Source: Bradyrhizobium sp. CCGUVB1N3
GTDB lineage: Bacteria; Pseudomonadota; Alphaproteobacteria; Rhizobiales; Xanthobacteraceae
Direction of reading: 5' to 3'
Assembly (NCBI RefSeq): GCF_024199925.1
Contig: NZ_JANADR010000001.1
Location: 3,286,001-3,350,000, forward strand
Length of the DNA stretch: 64,000 nucleotides
Position numbers and translations under genes: made by a program. Below are positions 1 to 8,540 of this stretch, piece by piece (the stretch's first letter is position 1; each line of letters starts with the position of its first letter). Below the pieces are notes generated by a model that was not told where the DNA came from, searched no databases, and saw nothing but the letters and a program-made list of their open reading frames with translations.

Positions 1-1
1 G

Positions 2-172
2 CTTGCCGCCGCCATCTTTGCCCTTATCGCACTTCTGCAGTTGATCCGTATTGTGATGGGGTGGTCCGTCACCTTGAATGGCGTCGATGTGCCGCTCTGG
101 GTGAGCTGGATTGCCGTCGCCGTGGCGGGCGCGTTGAGCTTCGTCGGCTTCCGCGCCGCCATGCGCAGCTAA
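2..172 (+). CDS. C-terminal part of a small membrane protein (5' end outside window)
   Basis: An open frame enters from the left edge and ends at TAA 170-172, giving 56 residues. The residues are strongly hydrophobic: one segment (LAAAIFALIALLQLIRIVM) and a second (WVSWIAVAVAGALSFVG) look like two membrane-spanning helices joined by a short loop, followed by a short basic tail (FRAAMRS). I do not recognise the family. Codon choice and GC-rich third positions look like real coding sequence. The start codon lies outside the window, so total length and function are unknown. Confidence 0.55.
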   Translation, partial: LAAAIFALIALLQLIRIVMGWSVTLNGVDVPLWVSWIAVAVAGALSFVGFRAAMRS

Positions 173-281
173 AGGCTGGCAGAGCCCGCCCGGGCAGCGG
201 AGCCACTTCCCTACTCGCGCGGAATTCCGCCGGCGGCCTGATTAAGCGATATCTCACGCCAATAGCGGCCTGTATCATAGA

Positions 282-1082
282 CTATCGCAAATCATCGAGA
301 ACAAACGCGGCTGCGTGACTGTACGCGTCTTCATTCGGGCGATGCATGGTTACGCCATTGCGCTGGGCGCGAAAGCCCATGGCCAGAAGGTGTCGATAAG
401 CCTTGGGGCGACTGGCATTTGCACATGCCACGACTTGTTTAAGCCCTTGGTCTGCTGCCAGCCTTTCGCAGGCAGTGAGCAATCGACTAAGAGGCATTTC
501 AGTATCCGAGCCCGGATGAACTGCTGCGAACCTAATCAGGCATGAACCGGCTCCTGCAGGGCTCCTGGGGCCGTATTCGCAGAGGGCCACTGCCTCCACC
601 CGCGAACCAGCCGCAAGAAAGATGCTGTCGCCGTGCCCATGAGTGTGAGCAGTTCGTATTTCTGTTGTGAGATCCAATCCGTCGAGTACCTCAGTGGTTA
701 GAGCTCGGCACGCACCGAGCCAATGTGCTTGATCTGCGTCGGCAATGGCCGAGTAGCGAACCGATTCTCCCACAGTTTCATTGGGATCGACTGGGCGGGT
801 CATGATCGCGGTGAGGAATCGCGGCCAGAAGCCAAACCTCTGATACAAGGCAATGTGTTTCGTGCTTTCGGCAAACGTGAAGAAGGCTAGGTGCCGAGCT
901 CCCGATGCATTCAACCGCTCAAGCACTGGAGGAATGAGAAGCCTCGCGGCCCCGCGATTCCAAGTGTCTGGGTGTGTTGAGATTGGTCCGAATACTCCCA
1001 AGCTTCCCCAACTAGTACCCAGGCTGGATCCAACGAGCCGGTCTTCAATCCACGCGCCAAAAGCCAGCGAGGGATTTGCCAT
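282..1082 (-). CDS. GNAT-family N-acetyltransferase, N-terminally truncated
   Basis: 266 residues with GNAT features: a strand reading AFGAWIEDRLVGSSLGTSWG, an acetyl-CoA loop region around NRGAARLLIPPVLE, and ALYQRFGFWPR, the usual C-terminal motif of the first GNAT domain. A second, weaker GNAT-like half ends in AYRHLLAMGFRAQRNG. The substrate cannot be told. The coding frame stays open for 16 more codons upstream (WTDRDFVTGRW, family-like sequence) to a stop at 1131, with no good start codon or ribosome site, so the gene seems to have lost roughly its first 30 codons. The sequence beyond the break belongs to another gene start (1131-1254), which suggests a deletion. Probably not expressed normally. 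Confidence 0.6.
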   Translation of the reverse strand: MANPSLAFGAWIEDRLVGSSLGTSWGSLGVFGPISTHPDTWNRGAARLLIPPVLERLNASGARHLAFFTFAESTKHIALYQRFGFWPRFLTAIMTRPVDPNETVGESVRYSAIADADQAHWLGACRALTTEVLDGLDLTTEIRTAHTHGHGDSIFLAAGSRVEAVALCEYGPRSPAGAGSCLIRFAAVHPGSDTEMPLSRLLTACERLAADQGLKQVVACANASRPKAYRHLLAMGFRAQRNGVTMHRPNEDAYSHAAAFVLDDLR

Positions 1083-1130
1083 CCAACGACCAGTGACGAA
1101 GTCGCGATCCGTCCAAAATGCATCTTCTTG

Positions 1131-1254
1131 TCATCGCATTGCGGCTGTGTGCCTGGATGACTACACGCCAACCACCGGCGTCGGAGTCCGTCGCGTATAG
1201 GAAGACGTCTTCGGGGCGACGGGATATCTCAATGCTCTCTACGATCGTTGCCAT
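1131..1254 (-). pseudogene. 5' stub of an SRPBCC-family gene
   Basis: An excellent start: ATG at 1254-1252 preceded by AAAGGAGGAACAG. The first codons read MATIVESIEISRRPEDVF, the typical N-terminus of SRPBCC (polyketide cyclase/START-like) proteins, where residues PEDVFxYATD begin the first helix. After about 23 residues the match stops and the sequence runs into the body of the GNAT gene in another frame. I infer that a deletion joined the first ~70 bp of this gene to the truncated acetyltransferase. What is seen is the start signal and N-terminus; the deletion is inference. Confidence 0.45.
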
Positions 1255-1589
1255 CTGTTCCTCCTTTGCTCCGATCTCCTGCGGATGTCGCCGGGCCGGG
1301 GCGCCGAGCATCCGTCGCGGTGGGAGCCGGCGGAGGCGCACCGGGTCAGCAAGGATGTCGTACCCGTCTGGGCCGATGGACTCATCTCCATTTCGCACAT
1401 GCTCTGGGCCTTCGCATCGTATTCCCCCAATCACGTGGCGGATAGCCGGACGCCCCTGAACAGAACTCCTCTCCTTCCGAAGAAGCAGGATTTCCTGACA
1501 TCGCTGGTTTACGGCGGCCAAATAAAGTGTGCGACAGGCTCTTACTCGTCGCGAGAGCTTGCCGAGACACGCCGAACTCTCGCTCCCCC
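1255..1589. other. No gene recognised (intergenic, probably decayed)
   Basis: Several overlapping open frames exist on both strands, but none shows a recognisable domain, a ribosome binding site or consistent codon use. The stretch lies between two gene remnants and is probably degraded sequence. Confidence 0.4.
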
Positions 1590-1866
1590 GAGACCGAGAA
1601 AGCGTTCCAGGCGTTCAGCCGTCAGGTATTCGCCGACGGCGCGCTGTCGCGCGCCAGGAGTTGATGGACGCGATCTGGGTTGCCGTGATCACGGGCGACC
1701 GCGATCCGGGCTACGGCTCGACCAGCAAGATGATCGCCGAAAGCGCTCTCTGCCTTGTGCGCGACGTGGAGGGCGAGGGTGGCATCTGGACGCCGGGCGC
1801 GCTGATGGGCCGGCGTTGCGCAAGCGTCTGACGGAGCGCGCCGGCCTCACCTTCAGCGCGCGTTGA
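1590..1866 (+). pseudogene. 3' remnant of a saccharopine dehydrogenase-like gene
   Basis: The translated blocks ELMDAIWVAVITGDRDPGYG, STSKMIAESALCLV, GGIWTPGALMG and ERAGLTFSAR follow the C-terminal order of saccharopine dehydrogenase-like (trans-acting enoyl reductase type) proteins, where the family shows GYGxTSKM and GGIWTPGxxMG. The blocks are in different frames: one shift near 1653-1660 and another near 1810. The stop is at 1864-1866. No 5' half is present. This is a decayed fragment with no function expected. Confidence 0.6.
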
Positions 1867-2019
1867 GATAACGCTCAAAACTGCAGCGGCTGCCTGGTTA
1901 CGTGTGCTGCTTATCATCGACACGCTTTTGTTGAAACTGCCGAGCGCGATCGAGCTGTGCCTCAGTTCCGTACCGCTTGATGATCCAGTGCGGTGCCTTT
2001 CGCGCAGCCCCTAAGCCAC

Positions 2020-2051
2020 GGCATCCTCTCGCCCTAGCGCGAGAGGATGCC
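2020..2051. other. 13-bp perfect hairpin upstream of the Rieske gene
   Basis: Arms 2020-2032 (GGCATCCTCTCGC) and 2039-2051 are perfectly complementary around a 6-nt loop (CCTAGC). It lies 52 bp before the start codon at 2104. No T-run follows on either strand, so a simple intrinsic terminator is not supported; a regulatory hairpin or protein-binding palindrome is equally possible. Confidence 0.5.
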
Positions 2052-2103
2052 TATGTTGCGGAGTACCTGCAGCGCCCAAAAAGCGACAATGGGAGGTAGG
2101 CTC

Positions 2104-3885
2104 ATGGACGCGCCCAGCGAGGAATTTGCGCTGGCAGGAAGCCTTGAGGAGCTCAAGCTCAAGGGGCGGCTCGTTGTGCGCGGTGGCCACCGTCCGATCC
2201 TCGTCATCTATGACCGCGGCCGCGTTTTCGCCCTCGACAATCGGTGCCCGCACATGGGCTTCCCGCTCGAGCGCGGCAGCGTCGAGGACGGCATCTTGAC
2301 CTGTCACTGGCACCACGCTCGCTTCGATCTCGAAAGCGGCAGCACCTTCGACCTCTGGGCGGACGACGTGCCGGTCTGCCCGGTCGAGGTGCGCAATGGT
2401 GACGTCTGGGTGAAGACCACGTTCACGCATCCCGATCTTGCCGCGCACTGGCATCAGCGGCTTGCGGACGGGCTCGCCCACGATCTCGGCCTCGTCATTG
2501 CCAAGGCCGTGTATGGTCAGCTCGCGGCCGGCGTACCGCAGACCGAAATCGTCCGGCAGGTGGCGCTGTTTGGGGCGCAGAATCGCGACGGCTGGGGCAC
2601 AGGTCTTACGATCCTTACGGCACTCGCCAATCTCCTGCCTGTGCTGCCGGAGGAGAAGGCCTATCTCGCCCTCTTCCACGGTGCGCGCCACGTGGCGGCG
2701 GACTGCGACGACGAGGCGCCGCGGCGGGAACGCGCGCCGCTTGGAAGCCGGCCAGATCCGGCCACACTCAAAAGCTGGCTGCGCCGTTGGACAAGCGTGC
2801 GCCATCGCGAGGCGGCCGAGCGCACCCTACTCACGGCGATCGCGACCGGCTTCTCCCCGACTGAGGTCGCCGATGCCCTATTCGCCGCCGCGACCGAGCG
2901 GGCGTTCGCCGACACCGGGCACTCGCTCGACTTCATCAACAAGGCGCTCGAGTGCCTCGACCTGGTCGGCTGGCAACACGCGGCGGCTCTGCTGCCGACT
3001 GTCGTCGGTCAGATGGTCGCGGCCCGTGGCGCCGAGGAATCGACTGCCTGGCGCCAGCCCATTGACCTTGTTGCGTTGTGTGAGACATCTACCGGCGAAC
3101 TCGCGGACCTGTTCGCTGCGGGACGCGGCTCGCGTGACTGGTCGGGCCAGGCTGCACTTGCACAAGAGCTGCTCGGTGACGATCCGGCTGGGATCGTTGA
3201 CGCGCTCAAGGAGGCGATCCGCGCCGGTGCCGCTCCTGCTGACCTTGGCCAATCCCTCGCGTACGCGGCAGCGCTCAGAGTGGCGCGCTTCGGCGATGTC
3301 AACGAGCACGCCGACTGGGAGACGGCGCATCACGTCTTCACCTACGCCAACGCAGTCCACCAGATGCTAACGCGCATCGGGACTGCCAACATCGACACTC
3401 ACGTCACGGCTGTTCGCGGCGTATTGTATGGAGCGGTGGCGCTCTACCTTGCTCGCTATCTCAATGTGCCACCGGCGCGCATCCCGGGCGACGGCGGCGA
3501 GCAGCTCGATGATCTGCCTGCGGATCCAGAGACGATCGGCGCCGCCTTGCTCGACGCCTTCGACCGGCAGAGACAGATCGATCTCGCCGCACGCCTGGTG
3601 GCCCGGCACCTTACCCTCGGCCACTCGCCGCAGGCGCTGATTGCCACGCTCGCGCATGCGGTGCTGCGAGAAGATGCAGGCTTCCATGCGTACCAGATGC
3701 TCGAGGCGGGAGTCCGGCAGTTCGGCGCGTGGAGCGACACGGACGAGGGCCGGCACATTCTCGTCGCGGTCGCTCGCTATCTGGCGGCCCATTTCCCGAC
3801 CGAACGCGCGTCGCTGCAGACAGCCGATATCGCCCACCGCTTGATGCGGGGTGGCGAGCTGCATCAAGAGGCGGGATCGTCCTGA
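2104..3885 (+). CDS. Rieske [2Fe-2S] protein with a long helical C-terminal domain
   Basis: 593 residues. The N-terminal ~110 residues form a Rieske domain with both ligand boxes: C48-P-H50 and C67-H-W-H70, 17 residues apart, as in ferredoxin-type Rieske proteins that bind a [2Fe-2S] cluster. The remaining ~480 residues are Ala/Leu-rich and predicted mostly helical, contain repeated HxxxxH-like spacing (around TAHHVFTYANAVHQM) and match no domain I can name. I chose ATG 2104 because GGGAGG lies 7 bp upstream; an in-frame ATG at 2047 lacks one and sits inside a hairpin. No partner oxygenase or reductase gene is adjacent. The role is likely electron transfer within a multi-domain enzyme, but this is inference. 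Confidence 0.8.
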   Translation: MDAPSEEFALAGSLEELKLKGRLVVRGGHRPILVIYDRGRVFALDNRCPHMGFPLERGSVEDGILTCHWHHARFDLESGSTFDLWADDVPVCPVEVRNGDVWVKTTFTHPDLAAHWHQRLADGLAHDLGLVIAKAVYGQLAAGVPQTEIVRQVALFGAQNRDGWGTGLTILTALANLLPVLPEEKAYLALFHGARHVAADCDDEAPRRERAPLGSRPDPATLKSWLRRWTSVRHREAAERTLLTAIATGFSPTEVADALFAAATERAFADTGHSLDFINKALECLDLVGWQHAAALLPTVVGQMVAARGAEESTAWRQPIDLVALCETSTGELADLFAAGRGSRDWSGQAALAQELLGDDPAGIVDALKEAIRAGAAPADLGQSLAYAAALRVARFGDVNEHADWETAHHVFTYANAVHQMLTRIGTANIDTHVTAVRGVLYGAVALYLARYLNVPPARIPGDGGEQLDDLPADPETIGAALLDAFDRQRQIDLAARLVARHLTLGHSPQALIATLAHAVLREDAGFHAYQMLEAGVRQFGAWSDTDEGRHILVAVARYLAAHFPTERASLQTADIAHRLMRGGELHQEAGSS

Positions 3886-3986
3886 CGTCACACGCTCAGG
3901 CGATCTGAAGCGACCCTGCGCGCCGCGGACCGAGACGCGCTTCCAATACCCATTTTCTCGTGCTGCAAATGTGCATGACGCCCGGA

Positions 3987-5270
3987 TTAGGTTCCGGACA
4001 GGAGCGCAACAGCACGGCTCAGTTGAGGGTCGTCTGACCCGGCGGAGGCCACATCTGCCAGGACCTCGATCGTCGGCGTCACGCCCACGCTCTCCAGGCG
4101 CTCGCCATCGACCCGGACATCTTCGACGGCGAGCAGCAGCAAGCCGCTTCCGATGAGGAATGCGGTGGCGGCCAGGACCGCACCCTCTGTCCGGGTGCCT
4201 ATGAGCTCGCCCAGCCGATACTTTTTGAAGCCATAGGCCAGGACCTCCTTGCCGCTGCGCGTACCGCCGTTGATGAGCATCGCAACGGGCTTGCGCCATT
4301 TCACATTGACGAGTTCGCTCCTGCCGTTTCGGTCGGTGACCTGCATTGTGGGCACGCGGGCATTGAAGAGATCGAGATATTGGGGTTGCGCGCCGCCCCA
4401 GCCATCCCGCAAATCCCAGATCAGCGCGTCCGCGTCTCTGAGCACCCCTTGAGACAGCAGGGATTCAAGAGCGCGTTGATAGATGGAGCCGGCATAGCAC
4501 CAAACATGGACATAGCCGATACGTCGTCCGTTGGACTCAATGATGCGCGCACTGGATTCCAACCCACGAAGGAACATTTTCGTGGGCTTGAGATCGATGG
4601 GTATGACCGGGACTTGCAGCACCGAGGCGCCCCGATGCACCTCCAAGACAACCGATTTGCCCACCTTCCCACGGAATGACCCGATCGGCTCAAATGCGGT
4701 TCCGTTAACGGCAATGGTTTCGTCGCCGGCACGGAGGCCCGCCTCCTGAGCGGGCGTTCCGTCGATGACGCCCGTGATCACGTTGCGACCCGTCGCCTCG
4801 AGACGTGAAAGGATACCGATGCCGGGATACGAAATGTGGCCGTCTGGAAACGCACGCTGCAGTCCCCGGCGCTGCAGTGCGCCGGCAAAGATGTCTGCAA
4901 GCTGATAATATTCGGGCTCATCGGGCGTGTAGAAACGCGTGTGCGAAGCGTGCAGCTCAGACAGCATGGTATTGATGACGCGCGCCAGAGAGTCCTGGGA
5001 AGTTGCCCGCTGAACGTCTAGAAGATATCTCTCTCGTACCGCCGGCCAGTCCAGTCCGTTGTGGCGCGGATCGTAAAAGCGCTCACGCACGGTCTGCCAA
5101 ACGCTCTCGAAGGTCGCGACGCCATCAGCAGGAACGTAGGAGTTGCCGCCCTCTCCCTTGAGAGCCTCCTCGGCGTTCGGGACCTTCGTAACCACGGCAC
5201 ATGCCGTCACCATGGCTGTCAGCCGCAACACTTGGCGACGCGAAGGCGATGGATCGATAGCCGCTTTCAT
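3987..5270 (-). CDS. S41-family peptidase (PDZ plus tail-specific protease fold), exported
   Basis: 427 residues. The N-terminus has SRRQVLRLTAMVTACAVV, a twin-arginine-like or Sec export signal. Residues ~45-150 resemble the helical S41 cap, ~155-235 a PDZ domain (GVIDGTPAQEAGLRAGDETI) that would bind C-terminal tails, and ~265-425 the protease core. The serine box is NGGTRSGKE. The CtpA-type lysine box (usually FGKG) reads GTRTEGAVLA, so the lysine of a Ser-Lys dyad is not where CtpA has it; a tricorn-like arrangement or an inactive enzyme is possible. Start ATG 5270 has GGAG 8 bp upstream. Periplasmic protein processing is inferred. Confidence 0.78.
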   Translation of the reverse strand: MKAAIDPSPSRRQVLRLTAMVTACAVVTKVPNAEEALKGEGGNSYVPADGVATFESVWQTVRERFYDPRHNGLDWPAVRERYLLDVQRATSQDSLARVINTMLSELHASHTRFYTPDEPEYYQLADIFAGALQRRGLQRAFPDGHISYPGIGILSRLEATGRNVITGVIDGTPAQEAGLRAGDETIAVNGTAFEPIGSFRGKVGKSVVLEVHRGASVLQVPVIPIDLKPTKMFLRGLESSARIIESNGRRIGYVHVWCYAGSIYQRALESLLSQGVLRDADALIWDLRDGWGGAQPQYLDLFNARVPTMQVTDRNGRSELVNVKWRKPVAMLINGGTRSGKEVLAYGFKKYRLGELIGTRTEGAVLAATAFLIGSGLLLLAVEDVRVDGERLESVGVTPTIEVLADVASAGSDDPQLSRAVALLSGT

Positions 5271-5420
5271 CGTCTGATCTCCGATGTCCGCGCGTTACCG
5301 AACGCTCGCGCTCCCCGAAAGGAGGGGGTCAATGAGGTCAGGACACGCCCGACCACGATAGCGCCCCTGCCACGACGAGGCGAATCTTATGCTTTGGCGA
5401 CTCTCTGACCTGGGGATGGA

Positions 5421-5624
5421 TTGCTGTTCACGTTCGAACTATGGGAGCAGGCGGGCAAACCCGAAGGACGCGAAGATGAGTTCTGGCACCAAGCGCAGAG
5501 GGAATTGCAGGACGCGGAAGGGCGTGAGGACTTAAACAAAGGTGCCGACATGCGACTCCGCGTCCCCCTCGGTGGCCTGACCCAAGCGAGGCGACTGACA
5601 GCGTCCGAGCTGATATCACCTTAA
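5421..5624 (+). CDS. Short DUF2934-like protein, probably a remnant
   Basis: 67 codons from TTG 5421. The first 35 residues (FELWEQAGKPEGREDEFW) match the core of DUF2934 proteins, small rhizobial proteins with a conserved LWExxGxPxGxxxxFW motif. The usual IRxRAYxL start of the family is missing, and no strong ribosome site precedes the TTG, so the N-terminus may be lost. The tail after residue ~45 looks random. It overlaps the end of the ligase pseudogene on the other strand. Function unknown. Confidence 0.35.
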   Translation: MLFTFELWEQAGKPEGREDEFWHQAQRELQDAEGREDLNKGADMRLRVPLGGLTQARRLTASELISP

Positions 5625-6727
5625 GGCGACCGAAACCGATCGTCCACCAGCGCCAAGCAGTGGGACTACAGTGCGGTACTTTCCGGCGGAAGATGGAATG
5701 GGCGGTTCGGCGGCCAACTCAACAGACACGTGACCAAGCTCATGCTCATTCAACAGCTTGGTCAATTCGGAATGCACCGCTCGCCAAACCCGTTTTGGGT
5801 CAGCGTCGGCCGCGAGATATAGGCGAACGCGCAATTGTGTTGGCGCAGTCTGCACGATCTGAAACAACTCCACACCGGGTACGTGATCGATCTCAAGCGC
5901 GAGCGATGGCACTGCGACTTTCTCTCCGCGTTCGGTTTGAAAGGTGAGGATGTCGGCAGTGCGGCCCCGCACGCGGATCGCTGGAAGCGGGTTGCCGCAA
6001 GGACACGGATCAGGTCGTTGCAAGATGCGGTCGCCTAGATCGTAGCGGATGATCGGCTGCACGCGATTGGCGAGGTTGCTCACGAGGACCGTATGCGACT
6101 CCTCGCCGGGCGGAACCGGCCGATAGCTGGCATCGACGGGTTCGAGAATCACCCAATCGCTGTTGACGTGATACCAACCGTGTTCACAGCCGACGGCCAT
6201 GAACAGGCATTCCGTCGCGACGTAAACGGTCCGGACCTTGGCGTGGAATGCCCTCGCGATCCGGTCGTATCCGTCCTGCGAAAGCCCTTCCGAAATCGGA
6301 AGAACCAGCACCGGCTGAATATGCAGGCGACCAGCATCCTGCTCCGCGGCCAATAGTGCCATGACGCTGGCATATCCGATGAGCAGAGCCGGGCGGTACT
6401 GATTGAGTTCGGCGACCAGATTGTGCAACGGCGCCTGCGCCGGAAGCGCCCGTAATCGTCGGGCCGACCGTTTTGTGCGGATTGCAGCAAAGCTGGTTGC
6501 GCCGATGTAATGGCCGCCCATGGCCAGCACCGACGCCGCGCGGCCGCCGCGGACGAGGAGACGAAACATGTCGCTGGCGCTCAGCCAGCCCATGATCATG
6601 CGCAGCGAAGAAGCGAGAGTGACCGTCCAATTGTGTGTGTCCAACAGAAATATTCCAGGTGTCCCGGTGCTGCCCGAAGTGGTTGCCACGGAATACTTGC
6701 CAAGGAGGCGTTGCCCGATCAGCTCAG
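5616..6727 (-). pseudogene. 3' part of a PaaK-like (phenylacetate-CoA ligase family) gene, split by an IS
   Basis: About 370 residues of an adenylate-forming ligase: AMP-binding loop TTSGSTGTPG, the middle YVATEC region, RYDLGDR, a cysteine pair in CPCGNPLP, and a C-terminal domain ending near 5616. The family activates aryl or aliphatic acids as acyl-adenylates or CoA esters. The first codons are at 8093-8378 beyond an inserted IS. Removing the IS and one copy of the CAG duplication rejoins the frame as VDNPELIGQRLLGKY, exactly the family sequence, so the gene was intact until the insertion. Substrate unknown. Confidence 0.8.
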
Positions 6728-6808
6728 AGAGCTGGCCCCGGTTGTTTGGACAGCGCCCCGCGAAAATTAAGTGGATTCCTGCCGGGTTATGCTGAAGGCG
6801 GGGCTTTA

Positions 6809-6864
6809 CGATTTTGCTGTGGCGTCGGGAGGGCGTAAGCCCGACCAGAGCCGCAGCAAAATCG
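6809..6864. terminator. Large hairpin inside the IS, downstream of the transposase
   Basis: Perfect 11-bp outer arms (CGATTTTGCTG at 6809-6819 and its complement at 6854-6864) enclose a second stem GTCGGG/CCCGAC (6824-6829 and 6840-6845). It lies between the OrfB stop and the IS end. It could stop transcription leaving or entering the element; no T-run makes the terminator role uncertain. Confidence 0.45.
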
Positions 6865-6874
6865 TTGGCGACGA

Positions 6875-7702
6875 TCATGCGGCCGTCACCATCGTTTGCG
6901 CGCCGAAGTAAGCCTCGTCGGGCGTGCGTTCGTCAAGGCTCGAGTGAGGACGTCCTCGGTTGTAGAACGCCAGATATTTGGAAATCGATGCTCGCGCCTC
7001 GAGCACGCTGTCGTAAGCACGCAGATAGACTTCCTCGTATTTGACAGTGCGCCACAGCCGCTCGACGAACACGTTGTCGCGCCAGGCACCCTTGCCGTCC
7101 ATGCTGATGGCGATGTTCGCGTCCAGCAGCACGCCGGTGAAGTCGAGGCTGGTGAACTGGCTACCCTGATCCGTGTTGAAGATCTCGGGCCTGCCGTGCT
7201 TCGCCAACGCCTCCTGGAGCGCTTCGACGCAGAATATCGTCTCCATCGTGATCGATACGCGATGGACCAACACCCGTCGGCTGAACACATCGACGACCGC
7301 CGCGAGGTAGACGAATCCACGTCGCATCGGAATGTAGCTGATGTCCATTGCCCAGACCTGGTTCGGCCGCTCGATCTTCAATCCGCGCAATAGGTACGGG
7401 TAGATCTTGTGGCCCGGTGCGGGCTTGCTCGTGTTCGGACGGCGATAGATCGCCTCGATCCCCATGCGCTTCATCAGCGTCGCGACGTGGCGGCGGCCAA
7501 TCTGCATGCCCTCACGCTGCAACAGCGATCGCAGCATGCGCGCCCCTGCGAAGGGATAATCGAGGTGCAGCTCATCGAGCCGGCGCATCAAGACAAGGTC
7601 CTCGGCCGAAACCGGCCGAGGTTCATAGTAAACCGTACTGCGGGCAAGGTTCAGGACCTTCGCCTGGCGCACGACAGACAGATCATGGTCGCGGTCGATC
7701 AT
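6875..7702 (-). CDS. IS3-family transposase OrfB (DDE integrase core)
   Basis: 275 residues: a helix-rich N-terminus, an HTH_21-type region around residues 45-90 (DYPFAGARMLRSLLQREG), and an rve integrase core. The DDE residues are visible: D in WAMDISYIPM, D in FNTDQGSQF, and E in NVFVERLWRTVKYEEV. It overlaps OrfA by ATGA (7699-7702), so translation is probably coupled to OrfA, or made as a fusion by frameshifting; no clear slippery run was seen. Confidence 0.85.
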   Translation of the reverse strand: MIDRDHDLSVVRQAKVLNLARSTVYYEPRPVSAEDLVLMRRLDELHLDYPFAGARMLRSLLQREGMQIGRRHVATLMKRMGIEAIYRRPNTSKPAPGHKIYPYLLRGLKIERPNQVWAMDISYIPMRRGFVYLAAVVDVFSRRVLVHRVSITMETIFCVEALQEALAKHGRPEIFNTDQGSQFTSLDFTGVLLDANIAISMDGKGAWRDNVFVERLWRTVKYEEVYLRAYDSVLEARASISKYLAFYNRGRPHSSLDERTPDEAYFGAQTMVTAA

Positions 7703-8004
7703 CGCTTTGCGCTCAGCAGGCCCGCCTTGGTGAGCGCGCCGGACAAAAAATCGTTCTCCAACGCAAGCTCGCCGATCTTGGCATGTAACGCCTTCAAATC
7801 GACCGGCGCCTCGGCCGGTCCGTTGTCCTGCCCAAACACTCCGGCGGCGCCTTCCAGGAGTTGGGTCTTCCAGGTCGTGATCTGGTTCGGATGGACATCA
7901 AACAATTGCGCCAGCTCGGCCAACGTCTTCTCCCCCTTCACGGCCGCCAAAGCCACCTTTGCCTTGAATGCCGGAGAATGCGTCCGGCGACTCCTCTTCG
8001 TCAT
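7699..8004 (-). CDS. IS3-family transposase OrfA (HTH, transposase_8)
   Basis: 101 residues from the ATG at 8004 (MTKRSRRTHSPAFKAKVALA), the standard OrfA beginning; a longer open frame upstream overlaps the IS terminal region and is unlikely. The HTH (LAELAQLFDVHPNQITTWK) binds the IS ends, and a C-terminal leucine-zipper-like stretch (LKALHAKIGELALENDFL) mediates dimers in this family. The stop overlaps the OrfB start. Confidence 0.82.
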   Translation of the reverse strand: MTKRSRRTHSPAFKAKVALAAVKGEKTLAELAQLFDVHPNQITTWKTQLLEGAAGVFGQDNGPAEAPVDLKALHAKIGELALENDFLSGALTKAGLLSAKR

Positions 8005-8092
8005 CTTCGCTCCTGATTCGCGGCAAGAAGCCTCGCCGCTCTCAGGCAGAAAATCCACTCAAGCTACTGTCCGAATTTGCGGAGCCAGCTCG

Positions 8093-8378
8093 CAGGGTTG
8101 TCGACGAACCCTCGCACTGCCGCGAAACTAACCTCGCGGTCGGTGACCCAGTCGTCAAAATGACGCATGAGCTCTTGCTTGTTAGCTACCGGCAGCACGG
8201 ACGAACTCTCGATCCGCTCGGGTAGACCCTGATAGAGTTCGCGACAATAGGGCGAGTTGGCGCGGGCGAAGGCGACGGCCTCGCCAAGCCGCGCGCGTTG
8301 TCGCTGCGCTATGGCGTCGAGACCTTGCCTTCTTGCGCGGTGCGCATCGAGCAATACCGATGAGATGCTTTCTCTCAT
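8093..8378 (-). pseudogene. 5' part of the PaaK-like ligase gene, split by the IS
   Basis: From ATG 8378 the frame reads MRESISSVLLDAHRARRQG and continues through FARANSPYCRELYQGLPERI and a DDWVTDREVSF block to FVDNP, the N-terminal part of PaaK-family ligases (small helical region before the AMP-binding loop). It ends at the IS boundary; the following residues are IS-encoded. The other part is at 5616-6727. Confidence 0.75.
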
Positions 8379-8540
8379 GACAGGTGAACCCTCAGCAGGC
8401 GAGCGCGCGGCGATGATATTCACTCCCACTCTTGTCGTGCAGGCGCAACGCTTGCGCGCTCGACGGTTCATCCGGACGTAGATTTAGGCGCTAACTCGCG
8501 GCGTTCGCAGACTACCTTGCTGTGCACGCCGCGCGATGCG

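Larger units (their letters stand above)
6728..8092 (-). mobile_element. Complete IS3-family insertion sequence (1365 bp, 3-bp CAG duplication)
   Basis: Both ends carry related inverted repeats: the left begins AGAGCTGGCCCCGG, the right (reverse complement) CGAGCTGGCTCCGC, each followed by a TTxGGACAG block and then a GTGGATT block. The host sequence CAG occurs on both sides (6725-6727 and 8093-8095), and the host reading frame is restored when one copy is removed, which fixes the boundaries to the base. It carries orfA and orfB. Structurally intact, so possibly still mobile. Confidence 0.85.
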
